Source of the DNA: Candidatus Heimdallarchaeota archaeon LC_3
GTDB lineage: Archaea; Asgardarchaeota; Heimdallarchaeia; Hodarchaeales; LC-3
Direction of reading: 5' to 3'
DNA length: 64,000 bases
Assembly (NCBI GenBank): GCA_001940645.1
Contig: MDVS01000014.1
Coordinates: 1 to 64,000, forward strand
Below, piece after piece: positions 43,901 through 52,609 of the stretch. The translations under genes and the position numbers were made by a program. Position 1 is the stretch's first letter. Each line of letters opens with the position of its first letter. The notes beneath the pieces were generated by a model. That model was not told where the DNA came from, made no database searches, and worked only from the letters and a program-made list of their open reading frames with translations.

Positions 43901-46842
43901 CTTGTCATTAAGAAGGTCTGACCATCAACAGGATGGTAATCGGACCAATAATTCAGATGCTGGTCATCTATAACGACTCGATAATTAGTCCCATCCATAT
44001 TAATGGCATGAATATCCCCACCAGGGTAGCTCATGATAACTGTATTCCCATCAGCGAGGACCAGAGGGCTAGAGCGTACTCCCATGTTTTTCAACAACGC
44101 TTTACCCGAACCATTGACATTATGTGTATAATAGGTAATAGGACCATTCCATGGTGAAGCATGCCCTGATAAAAGTTTGTTCCCTGTCGGGGACAAGCCT
44201 ATAGAAAATGAATACGTACCTCCACTAATCGAAACCCACTGATCAGTCCCATCATCTTTACAGGTAAAAGATTTGACCCAACCATTCCCATTGTGTGCGG
44301 CAAAGTAGACAAGATCTGTACCTGGAATAAATCTTCCCCAACTTGCCGATCCCCTATTTATATACGCTCCATTTTCAGTGTACTTTATTCCATTAGTATA
44401 AGTAAACGTAACCTGAGTAAGCCCAGTCCCATCATCTCTGACCTTCCACAACTCATTTCTTCCATAATATAATGCTGGTTCTCCCTCTTCTCTACGTATG
44501 TGGATGAGTAGCCATCCATTTTCCCAATCTTCAATGGAGGAAGCATCTGCAAGAATCATCTGTTTATTAGAAATACTTGGACCATAAGGATCTTTTTCTG
44601 CTACCCAAAGTTCACAACCCCAGATTTGATCATCAGGACATTTAATATATGCAATTTTATTTCCATCATCAGCCCATTTGTGACTATAGATGTTACCATC
44701 AGTTATTACTTCAGTATCTATTCTTTTGATCACCAATTCATAGGGATAAGGTGCTCCACCAGAGGTATCAAAATCATTAGGTAAGCGTCGATACATTATA
44801 TACTGAGCATCAGGGGAATAATGAGGAAATTCATCGTTATAATCACCATCTGTCAACTGGACAATATCAGTCCCATCACTATTAATCTGATAGACATGAT
44901 TATTTCCATCAGTCCTGTTACTTCTCATTAAGAATGCCTGATTATCAACAGGATTATAACTTCGCCAATAATTCAGATGCTCATCATCAATAACAACTCT
45001 ATAATTAGTCCCATCCATATTGATAGCGTGAATATCTCCACCAGGGTAACTTACGATGACCGTATAACCGTCGGCTAGGACAAGAGGGGCAGAGCGAACT
45101 CCCATGTCTTTTAACAATGTCTTCCCTGATCCATCAACATTATGTGTATAGTAGGTAATTGGATTATTCCAGTAGGTAGCAGTACCTGATATAAGCTTAT
45201 TACCTGTCGGGGACAGACCTATGGAAAAAGAATATGTACTTCCACTAATAGCAACATATTGGTCTGACCCATCGTCTTTACTGGTAAAGGATTTCCACCA
45301 ACCACCTCCACCATGAGCTCGGTAATAAATTAGATCAGTTCCGGGAACAAAATTTCCCCAATTTACTGTCCCTACATTTCCAGCACCAGAACTTATGCCA
45401 TTCGTAAACGTAAAAGTCAACTGAGTTAGACCGGTACCATCGGATTTAACTTTCCACATTTCACCCCTACCATAATATGATGCAGGTGTTCCTTCCTCAG
45501 CACGCAATGTAATAAGAAGCCAATCGTCTCTCGTATCTTCAATGGTGTAAACATCATCAAGAATCATATGTTTATTAAAAAGATCTGCACCATAAGGACT
45601 TTTCTCTGCTATCCAGAGTTCACAACCCCAGATTTGTCCATCAGGACATTTAATATATGCTATCTTATTTCCATTATCAACCCATCTGTGATTATAGATG
45701 TTACCATCAGTTAATACTTCAATATCTGAACCAACTTTTTTGATCACTAATTCATATGGATAAGGTGCTCCACCAGAGGTATCAAAATCATTAGGTAAGC
45801 GTCGATACATAATGTACTGAGCATCAGGAGAGTAGTGTGGGTATGCATCATTAAAATCACCATCTGTTAACTGGACAATACCAGTTCCATCAGCATTAAT
45901 TTTGTAGATATGATTATTCCCGTCAGTTCGGTTACTTGTCATTAAGAAGGCCTGACCATCAACAGGATGGTAATTAGACCAGTAATTCAGATGCTCATCA
46001 TCAATAACAACCCTATAATTAGTCCCATCCATATTTATGGCGTGAATATCTCCACCAGGATAACTCACGATGACCGTATAACCGTCAACTAAGACAAGAG
46101 CCCCAGAGCGAACTCCCATGTTTTTTAACAAGGTTTTACCGGAACCATCAACATTATGTGTATAGTAGGTAATTGGATTATTCCAGTAGGTAGCATGTCC
46201 TGATATAAGCTTATTACCCGTTGGCGATAATCCAATACCAAATGCGTATGTTCCTCCACTAATAGCAACGTATTGATCAGACCCATCATCTTTACTGGTA
46301 AAAGATTTGTACCAGCCACCACCATTATGAGCGCTATAATAGATTAGATCAGTTCCGGGGATAAATCTTCCCCAAAATGAAGTCCCTGAATTTACCATGC
46401 CGGAACTGATACCATTCGTATAGGTAAAGGTTAGCTGTGTTAACCCGGTTCCATCGGATTTAATTTTCCATATTTCACCCCTACCATAATATGATGCAGG
46501 TGTTCCTTGATCAGCGCGAAGACTGATAAGAAGCCAATCATCTATCGAATCTTGTATGTTATAAACATCTGCAAGGATCATCTGTTTATTTGAAATATCT
46601 GTACTACCGGGGTTTTTCTCTGCTGTCCAGAGTTCACAACCCCAGAGCTGACCATCAGGACATTTGACATATGCAATTTTATTTCCATCATCAACCCATC
46701 TGTGACTATAGATGTTACCATCAACGATAACTGTGGTTTCTGAAAGTACTCCCGATGGTTTCCAGTTAGTTGCTCCTGTACTCATTATAAAAAACATAAC
46801 GCAAAATATTATACAATATAATTTTTTCCCTTTTTGAATCAT
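40981..46842 (-). CDS. Giant cell-surface protein: triple TolB-like propeller repeat, beta-helix, Ig-like repeats, PGFE anchor
   Basis: 1953 residues, ATG with GAGGAAG 7 bases upstream. Signal helix (CIIFCVMFFIMSTGATNW), then three near-identical ~340-residue units (~30-1065), each opening with DGNIYSHRWVDDGNKIAY and holding strands such as SPTGNKLISG, VSYPGGDIHAINMDG and YSPDAQYIMYRRLP, i.e. TolB/WD40-like blades. Next is a NosD-type right-handed beta-helix (~1070-1350; GWEGNGSQINPYIIKDYFI, NNTLINNYANGN rungs), six Ig-like repeats (~1355-1910) and PGFEFFSLLAILVFIII plus a basic tail. The beta-helix and Ig parts are paralogous to 52606-57126. Likely S-layer-associated or adhesion/carbohydrate-binding protein. 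Confidence 0.9.
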   Translation of the reverse strand: MIQKGKKLYCIIFCVMFFIMSTGATNWKPSGVLSETTVIVDGNIYSHRWVDDGNKIAYVKCPDGQLWGCELWTAEKNPGSTDISNKQMILADVYNIQDSIDDWLLISLRADQGTPASYYGRGEIWKIKSDGTGLTQLTFTYTNGISSGMVNSGTSFWGRFIPGTDLIYYSAHNGGGWYKSFTSKDDGSDQYVAISGGTYAFGIGLSPTGNKLISGHATYWNNPITYYTHNVDGSGKTLLKNMGVRSGALVLVDGYTVIVSYPGGDIHAINMDGTNYRVVIDDEHLNYWSNYHPVDGQAFLMTSNRTDGNNHIYKINADGTGIVQLTDGDFNDAYPHYSPDAQYIMYRRLPNDFDTSGGAPYPYELVIKKVGSDIEVLTDGNIYNHRWVDNGNKIAYIKCPDGQIWGCELWIAEKSPYGADLFNKHMILDDVYTIEDTRDDWLLITLRAEEGTPASYYGRGEMWKVKSDGTGLTQLTFTFTNGISSGAGNVGTVNWGNFVPGTDLIYYRAHGGGGWWKSFTSKDDGSDQYVAISGSTYSFSIGLSPTGNKLISGTATYWNNPITYYTHNVDGSGKTLLKDMGVRSAPLVLADGYTVIVSYPGGDIHAINMDGTNYRVVIDDEHLNYWRSYNPVDNQAFLMRSNRTDGNNHVYQINSDGTDIVQLTDGDYNDEFPHYSPDAQYIMYRRLPNDFDTSGGAPYPYELVIKRIDTEVITDGNIYSHKWADDGNKIAYIKCPDDQIWGCELWVAEKDPYGPSISNKQMILADASSIEDWENGWLLIHIRREEGEPALYYGRNELWKVRDDGTGLTQVTFTYTNGIKYTENGAYINRGSASWGRFIPGTDLVYFAAHNGNGWVKSFTCKDDGTDQWVSISGGTYSFSIGLSPTGNKLLSGHASPWNGPITYYTHNVNGSGKALLKNMGVRSSPLVLADGNTVIMSYPGGDIHAINMDGTNYRVVIDDQHLNYWSDYHPVDGQTFLMTSNRTDGNIHIYQINANGTSIVQLTDGGFNDAYPLYSPDSQYFMYRRLPTGFDTSGGQPYPYELVIKKIIMETEITDQPILIDGNDDFELQALAEGWEGNGSQINPYIIKDYFIDGSADNGVNISNTNIHFILENIQVTNSVIHGFYLNNVTNAKLINNIVTYNGEVGIYLYESINNTLINNYANGNTELGICLGFNSQWNTLINNTVSNSLYGVVINSGSNNNTLINNTGSFNVREGFYSNGGNNNTYIDNYALNNERHGFLLYDAHDNIFESNTIANNSVNGFYLESSNYNYLSVNYVKNNSLSGLKSTSSSYNTFYSNLFMKNLEYGIWLDGSSSFNTVAENNVGLNSLGDIRDDGSSNTLTDNKVSDDLGISSPADFSFDIGSTGYSILWTVSGSSPANYTVYENGTVFFTGSWIGSVIIWLDELQEGVHNITCIVQNEYGITVSDEVIITVLPDSAQPIISSPSDFLFEEGSIGYSITWTGSDANPWWTSVWRNNFLIYDLSWTPLNDKIEINLDSLSIGTYNFTCALFDESGNFISDTVFVFVTEVVPDTEAPIIVSPDPITYEEGSSGHILTWNCSDAHPYAYQIKINNTGFPEHEFNPWRGENISIVIDGLGIGTWIFNLTLWDLSDNYASSIVVVVVKPEAPDTTPPSASQPAEIIVAENMAGTIIWEVSDKHPKNYTIHQNGLLIIEMDYWESGIIQYHFTSLSLGDWEFELTLWDVAGNSFSSIAIVKVLPGSSYDTQPPEISHVTDQTFAYGSKGNTVTIYLFDNHPQGYSVLISTGNSEAIEIPWAISNLQFELSLDELEVGTYEINISAWDTFGNYASQIFSVTVTGDISPPTCNHPSNIEAILGITVRPSWMVSDDVSLSHYMIIDLKTGEVITSGNITSSKITVHLTDLPIGNHDIRIIVYDSSGNVATDDMSIIVTEAEPSENGGGDIPGFEFFSLLAILVFIIIGRTVDRKRRINK
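43700..46735 (-). repeat. Three tandem ~1.01-kb direct repeats (propeller modules)
   Basis: Units at about 43700-44712, 44713-45724 and 45725-46735 inside the 1953-residue gene. They share long near-identical DNA, for instance AGGTATCAAAATCATTAGG in the last two, and ACTATAGATGTTACCATCA at the ends. The first unit in plus coordinates (C-terminal in the protein) is the most diverged. Such high identity means recent expansion or gene conversion, and is a place where copy number could vary or an assembly could collapse. Confidence 0.85.
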
Positions 46843-47288
46843 ATAATCTTCCTCAATTTTTACTTACTAAATTTTTTTATCACGAATTCTAATTCAACAG
46901 CTTAAAATTATTCACAAAATAGATTAAATTCCATATTTTCGAATTAATCAATTTCAGACTCATTTATTGCGAATTTTTCATTAAAATGAAATTTTAGATA
47001 TCATTAATGGGAGGATTAATGCTATAATGTGTCTGATTTGTCATCATTTGCATGTATGATTCTGATGTAAAAGATTTAGGTTTAATATAGAAATTTTCGC
47101 TCTCAATTCGTTTGAATCTAATTTATAATTCTTTATTCTTAAATGATAATTGTTTCTATTCATAAATCTAGTAATTATATTAAGAATAGGATTAGTTATT
47201 GTATTACAAGTATTTTTCGGTCTCAATAGCTTCATTCTTTTCAAAATCGTCTTTTTTAATGAAAATTCATTCTATTGAATTTTATCTA
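46843..47288 (-). pseudogene. Fossil 5' end of the duplicated surface-protein gene
   Basis: The sequence around 47200-47290 aligns with the start region of the paralogous gene at 57126: TAGCTTCATTCTTTTCAAAA against CAGCCTCATTCTTATCATAC, with an ATG at 47244 giving MKRMKLLRPKN against MIRMRLLSKKI. That frame then stops without a signal peptide. The present gene begins ~400 bases further down at 46842, so the original N-terminus appears to have been lost or replaced and now forms a long leader. No other gene is visible here. Confidence 0.6.
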
Positions 47289-47305
47289 ACATATTTATAA
47301 ATTTA
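47289..47305 (-). promoter_or_regulatory. TATA box shared with the paralogous operon
   Basis: ACATATTTATAAATTTATCC matches ATATATTTATAAATTTATGC at 57172-57191 and lies the same distance (about 50 bases) from the homologous ATG (47244 versus 57126). This suggests the promoter was duplicated together with the operon and still drives the inner pair. Confidence 0.6.
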
Positions 47306-47500
47306 TCCAAATAAAAAAAATTTTTAAATATAGTAAATTTATTAATAAAAAAGATTTAAATTTTTCTTCACGAGAAAAAATCATTTTTAAAGAGGTTCAA
47401 ATTTTTCAGAATTCGGTCATTACGAATATAAAAAATCTTTGAAAATAGAAATAGAGAAGAATGATGATATAAGAAATATCACATTGTTAATGATTTTAAA
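47306..47500. other. Spacer between the two surface-protein operons
   Basis: Very AT-rich. On the minus strand, T-rich runs after the stop at 47501 may end the upstream operon. No gene, repeat or RNA seen. Confidence 0.4.
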
Positions 47501-50500
47501 TCAATCAATATTTTCCTCCAATTTTTTTCGTCGAAATCTGTAGTTTATTAGTATAAAAGAAAATAACACTAATAGAAATTCGAATCCAGGTGTTTGTTGT
47601 AAAGATTGTGTTGTGATAGAAGTAATAACCTCATTTTCAATTAAATTCACAATGACTTCGTCGCTAATGGTATTTCCTGAAGTATCTGTTATTATTAGTT
47701 CAATATTATGAATTCCTTCTGGCCAACCAGTAAATGAAAATTTAATACTTGTTTCAGTAGTCCATTCGCTTTCTCTAATGATGTTATCATTTAATTTCAA
47801 AGTGTAACTTGCTGGATGAAGATCATAAACTTTCCAAATAAGTTCAGCATTAGGATCTTCAAAGACAAATTGACAATCGGAAATATGGGATAATGAAGGT
47901 GCTGTTATGTCTACCACTGCCACATAGATTAACGAACTGTAAGAAAGCCCCCCTTCATCATACACAACTAGAATGTACTCATGTAATCCTAAGGAAAGTG
48001 AATCTACAGAAACAGAGAAGTTTGTTTCAACAGAAATGCTTGAATCTATTAACTGATTGTCAAGATAGAGTGAATAACTTTTGGGATAAGCTTCAAATAT
48101 TTCCCATGTAACTGAATGTCCAGTAGTTCCCTCTGAATACACAAGATCAAATGGTCTCTTTATAAAAGGGGGATTACTATCTGAAACAGTAACACTTATT
48201 GATTCTACACCTAAATTCCCTGACTCATCCAAAACTTCTAATGTATAAATATACTGACCCGGAGATAGGGTAGAAATATCTACAAATAGAAACGGAAAAT
48301 CATTTGATATGGCTCCTTCAATAGTTTTTAATCCATCTTTAAATAAAGTATAGGAGCTTAAATGAGATTCTGATACAAAAAATTCAAACCAAGAGGCCGT
48401 ATAAAGTGGTTCATATCTAATAGCATTACGTGGCCAAATAAAGGGTTCCAAAATATCCAGAACAGTCACCTCTACTGAACTAAAGATTGTATTTCCACTA
48501 GCATCTCTAAAATACGCTTCGAATAAATGAATTCCAGGTAATAAATATTCACGTGGTAAAGAAATAATCGGATTTCCATTAGTCCAGTTTCCTTCTTTGA
48601 GCAGAGTACTATCTAAAAATATTGTATATGTTCCTGGATGATAATCAAAATCATGTATTTTCCATTGTGGGAAAACTGTATCTGTGTAATTATGTTCATA
48701 GACTGTGAAATCGCTCGGTTCTTCAAGTAAAGATGGCGTATCAATATCCCGATAATTAAATATCCATTGATGATAGGTAACGTGTTTCGAAAGGTCGTAG
48801 AGATACAATTCTAAATAGTTAGCTCCAATGAAAAGATCTAGTTCATCCACATTAAGAATCACTTGTACACCAGATTGCCAGGTTGCATTTTCCAAAAGGG
48901 AGGAATTTCTCCATAATTCAAATCTATCTGGATAACTATCAGTAGCTGTAAAATTTAATGTATCACCTCGCATAAGATAAGCTAATGAATTGGGCAAAGT
49001 TGTCAATTGGGGAAAATTTGAATCTATTGGAGTAACAGAGACATAGATTGTTGAGGATGCACTGTTATCATTCATATCTTGGACAATGAAAGTGAAATTC
49101 CAAATGCCTTCAGCCAATGATCCTGGTAGAATTCCAAATTTAGCATAAAATTTATTATTTTCATTTGGATATTCCTGAATATATAGATTTTCTAGGGAAA
49201 GCTCGGTTCCATTTAAATAAATCGTTGCATTAAACAAAAATTCTTCCGTGCAGTTCCAAATAAGGTAGTGAGAGAAATTAAAGTTTTGCGGTACAGAAAA
49301 TGCATTTGTAACTGGTACAATAAGTGGATCTGTTACATCTGCTGAAACAATAGTTACCAGTACTTGATCTGAAGCAATATTACCCACCAAATCAGTGAAA
49401 GCAATCGTTATATTATGGTTACCAACTACTAATGGATTTATACCAGTTACTGGAACTTGTGTAGGTGTATTGTTGTCCCAAGAACCAGTTTGGTATACTA
49501 CATCATCAATGTAGATAGAATAAATATTAGGATAGTCATCAAACGCTTCCCATTCAAGCTTAAATGTTAACGATGATTGCGGGATTATTAGACCACTAGG
49601 AAATTCATAATGCGGTATATAAGTGATATCGGGAGCGACAAAATCTGGATCTAAGACAGTAACATCTACAATCTCAGTTGAATGTACTTTATCTCCACTT
49701 CCATCTGCAATTGAGAGTATTCTAAAGGTGTAGTCTTTTGCAGGAACATTTTGTGGATCAGTGATATACAATTCAACAAGTATTTCTCTTGTTTCCTGAG
49801 GTTCAACATTGAGAATTTGACTTGGAAAATCTAAATATTGATCCCAACCATCAGATATAAGCGAAAAGTTTGTTCTAGCATTACCTATGTTTGTAATGTT
49901 AAGAGTAAAATTATGTCCATAGTTAGCAAATAATGTAGTGGATACAGGTGAGATAGAAGTTTCTAAATCATAAAACTTGGTGAAATTAAGAATTCGTCTT
50001 TGGATCTTGACAATTGAAGATGATTTTTGACTTGATGCTATAATATCTAACGTATATAGCCCCGGAGTCGGAAATAAATCACTCTTACTGTAATTAAAAG
50101 TAAATTCATCATTATAATATTGACTAGACCCAGAACCGTATGGATCGACAGAAAAATTCTGCTCCCAAGTTTTTAGATAGGTTTCGGCTGAATAAAGACG
50201 ACCAGTTACTGTAATATTGTCTTTTAGATTTCCGAGGTTTCCACCATAGAATTCAATGGACATTACCATATGGGGATCTATTTGAATTACTTCAAACTTT
50301 TCCGTTGGTAAATCAAGTTCAAGACTCAGATCAGTGATTTCAGGGATTTTTAATGTTACACTTTGAATGAGAGAATCATTTGCAAGTAATAAATTCCGTT
50401 TTCCCTGACTAGTAGCCTTAACACTGAAATTTGATTCACCAGGGGGTAGATCTATATTTTTAGGTGGTGAAATGATTAAGTTTACCATAGTTGGGGAATT

Positions 50501-52609
50501 ACTAATCTCGTATTGTGGTACTGTTCTATCAAATGTAGCAGTATATCCCTGTGGTAAATCTTGGACTTGTAGTTCAACAACATCTGTAGATCCTCCTGTA
50601 TTCTGTAATGTGATCTCATAAACTTTATCAAATGTTTGTACAGTGGCAAAACTTCCTTGATTAAATGTCATAGTTTTTACAATTCTTTCCTCTATATCCA
50701 TAGTAAAATCGTAAACGTCTGTATCAGCTATCGTAGATGTTTTAATTCCATACCAATAGAGTCCTGGTACATGCTGTTCTCCTAAAGGAAATTGGAAGAT
50801 GGGAAAACGATGTTCACCCCACCATTTATTAAGTGGGATAATGAGTAAACCGTCAGGAATAGAATCTGGTAGTTCAAATTCTTCATCATCCTCTAGTTCT
50901 AGTTCTTTATTAACTTGATATTCCAAAAGAATTTTTCCAATATCTACATCCTTAAATTTGATAAAAAACTCTGGAGTCCATAATACATTACTAGCATGAA
51001 AAACTAAATTTGAAACATAAAGACTAAGATAGTCCTCTCCAGAGGAGGGAACTCTAAAATTGAGTGTATTAATATCCCCTGATTCCGTCCAACTAACACT
51101 ATTTTCAGTGGTTAATGTCTTACCTGCGGATACTTTAAGATGACCAGTGACAGCATTACCTATGACTTCAAGAAATCCAAGTCCTACACCAACTTCCATG
51201 ACTTTAGACAGTGCATCACAAATAGCTGAAACATAGGGAATTTTTAATTTGGCAATGATTGGAAGAAGATCCAGATCCAAACCAAGATCAATATTTACAG
51301 AGTCACCGGCAAGGGGGGTAGCATAAGAATTATTCAATTTAAATGAATAATCTACTATCGGGAAATTAAAAATTGGGAACCAAAAGAAACTCAATATAGG
51401 AACGGGAATTTTAATCAGTTTCCATCCCCACCACCAAATCCAAATAGGTATCCATTTTATTGTTATTTTTGGGAGCAACACATCCAATCCCACTCCGATA
51501 TCGAGAATAAATTTAATTAAAAATTCGTCGTAGTCTGGTAGATCAATAGGTTCTAAAGTTACTTTCAGTGAATACTCAGCGCCTTCAACCACTTGAGCTG
51601 GATATTCGATAATGAGTTTTACTGGAAAGACCAAATGAAATCCAGTTTCAAAAATTGCCCAAGCTCTAAATCTAATAATGAATAATTCTAAATCTAATTG
51701 ATGGTTGAAACCGGGAACGTCAAATTCAAATCCTATTTTAGCATTAATTGTTTTTGTAATCCATTCTACTTCATCAGCAGACTTGATTACTTGTTCAGTG
51801 GTTGTTTCATCTATTTTATGCGTAATAGGTATTGTGAAGTTATCAAAACCAGAAAAATCTGCTTCAATAAGTTTGATTCTTGGTTTTCCATTTATTTCAG
51901 TTCTTTCGGTCATATTCCAATTATCAGTAATTACTGTTCTAGTAAAAATCTCCTGATTTGCCGTAATCAAAGTTTTATCGATTACCTGGTAATCTTCTTC
52001 TGCTACTTGGTTAATAGTTTCAATGTACTGTTCATCTTGTTTAGTTACAGATTCCAAATTCTCACTAGCATTATCTAAGAGAGAATCAGAAGGAGAATTT
52101 GTCCAATCTTGAAAGAAAAATGATTCAAGCGATTCTTGGAAATTAGGAAGGTCATCAGAAGAAATATTTTTTGTAAGTTCCCGTGGATCAACCTGGTTAA
52201 CAAAATAGTCGTAGACTTTTAATGACGATTGATCTGGATAGGATAGTTGTTTCAATTTCTCTTCATACATTTGAAAGGCTTTAAGATCTGAATCTGAGAA
52301 TTCACTAAGATATTCATCATACTCTTCAAGTTTCATACGATCTTCATCAGAGAGATATTGTAAAAGTGAATCAGGAATATTAGATTTTTTCTGGTATTGT
52401 TCTAATAAAGGTTGATTCATCAAATAGGGTTCATCTAAGATTTTATTGCTTAAAAAAAGTTCCTCTGATAATTCTTGTTCTTCTACCGAGTCAGACATGT
52501 AAACCTGATACGTTAAGATTGAACCACTGATGATCAATATGGGTAAGATCCCATAAATAAAACTTTTATATGAAACTTTACCATTTCTTATTTTTTGTTG
52601 AATACTCAT
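47501..52609 (-). CDS. Giant cell-surface protein, Ig/CARDB-type repeats, PGFE-type anchor (copy 2)
   Basis: 1702 residues, paralogous along its full length to 35900-40984: N-terminal helix (FIYGILPILIISGSILTY), acidic helical region (LQYLSDEDRMKLEEYDEYLS), beta-rich domain (FETGFHLVFPVKLIIEYPAQ), CARDB-like stretch (LDFPSQILNVEPQETREILV), about seven Ig-like repeats and a TPGFEFLLVLFSFILI end with a RFRRKK tail. Differences spread evenly, so the duplication is older than the propeller expansion. ATGA overlap with the upstream gene at 52606, as in the other pair. Confidence 0.88.
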   Translation of the reverse strand: MSIQQKIRNGKVSYKSFIYGILPILIISGSILTYQVYMSDSVEEQELSEELFLSNKILDEPYLMNQPLLEQYQKKSNIPDSLLQYLSDEDRMKLEEYDEYLSEFSDSDLKAFQMYEEKLKQLSYPDQSSLKVYDYFVNQVDPRELTKNISSDDLPNFQESLESFFFQDWTNSPSDSLLDNASENLESVTKQDEQYIETINQVAEEDYQVIDKTLITANQEIFTRTVITDNWNMTERTEINGKPRIKLIEADFSGFDNFTIPITHKIDETTTEQVIKSADEVEWITKTINAKIGFEFDVPGFNHQLDLELFIIRFRAWAIFETGFHLVFPVKLIIEYPAQVVEGAEYSLKVTLEPIDLPDYDEFLIKFILDIGVGLDVLLPKITIKWIPIWIWWWGWKLIKIPVPILSFFWFPIFNFPIVDYSFKLNNSYATPLAGDSVNIDLGLDLDLLPIIAKLKIPYVSAICDALSKVMEVGVGLGFLEVIGNAVTGHLKVSAGKTLTTENSVSWTESGDINTLNFRVPSSGEDYLSLYVSNLVFHASNVLWTPEFFIKFKDVDIGKILLEYQVNKELELEDDEEFELPDSIPDGLLIIPLNKWWGEHRFPIFQFPLGEQHVPGLYWYGIKTSTIADTDVYDFTMDIEERIVKTMTFNQGSFATVQTFDKVYEITLQNTGGSTDVVELQVQDLPQGYTATFDRTVPQYEISNSPTMVNLIISPPKNIDLPPGESNFSVKATSQGKRNLLLANDSLIQSVTLKIPEITDLSLELDLPTEKFEVIQIDPHMVMSIEFYGGNLGNLKDNITVTGRLYSAETYLKTWEQNFSVDPYGSGSSQYYNDEFTFNYSKSDLFPTPGLYTLDIIASSQKSSSIVKIQRRILNFTKFYDLETSISPVSTTLFANYGHNFTLNITNIGNARTNFSLISDGWDQYLDFPSQILNVEPQETREILVELYITDPQNVPAKDYTFRILSIADGSGDKVHSTEIVDVTVLDPDFVAPDITYIPHYEFPSGLIIPQSSLTFKLEWEAFDDYPNIYSIYIDDVVYQTGSWDNNTPTQVPVTGINPLVVGNHNITIAFTDLVGNIASDQVLVTIVSADVTDPLIVPVTNAFSVPQNFNFSHYLIWNCTEEFLFNATIYLNGTELSLENLYIQEYPNENNKFYAKFGILPGSLAEGIWNFTFIVQDMNDNSASSTIYVSVTPIDSNFPQLTTLPNSLAYLMRGDTLNFTATDSYPDRFELWRNSSLLENATWQSGVQVILNVDELDLFIGANYLELYLYDLSKHVTYHQWIFNYRDIDTPSLLEEPSDFTVYEHNYTDTVFPQWKIHDFDYHPGTYTIFLDSTLLKEGNWTNGNPIISLPREYLLPGIHLFEAYFRDASGNTIFSSVEVTVLDILEPFIWPRNAIRYEPLYTASWFEFFVSESHLSSYTLFKDGLKTIEGAISNDFPFLFVDISTLSPGQYIYTLEVLDESGNLGVESISVTVSDSNPPFIKRPFDLVYSEGTTGHSVTWEIFEAYPKSYSLYLDNQLIDSSISVETNFSVSVDSLSLGLHEYILVVYDEGGLSYSSLIYVAVVDITAPSLSHISDCQFVFEDPNAELIWKVYDLHPASYTLKLNDNIIRESEWTTETSIKFSFTGWPEGIHNIELIITDTSGNTISDEVIVNLIENEVITSITTQSLQQTPGFEFLLVLFSFILINYRFRRKKLEENID

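Noticed and set aside
47044..47244. A 66-residue minus-strand reading frame as a gene
   Set aside because: It lacks a signal peptide and coding character beyond its first residues, which match the start of the paralogous surface gene. Treated as a fossil 5' end.
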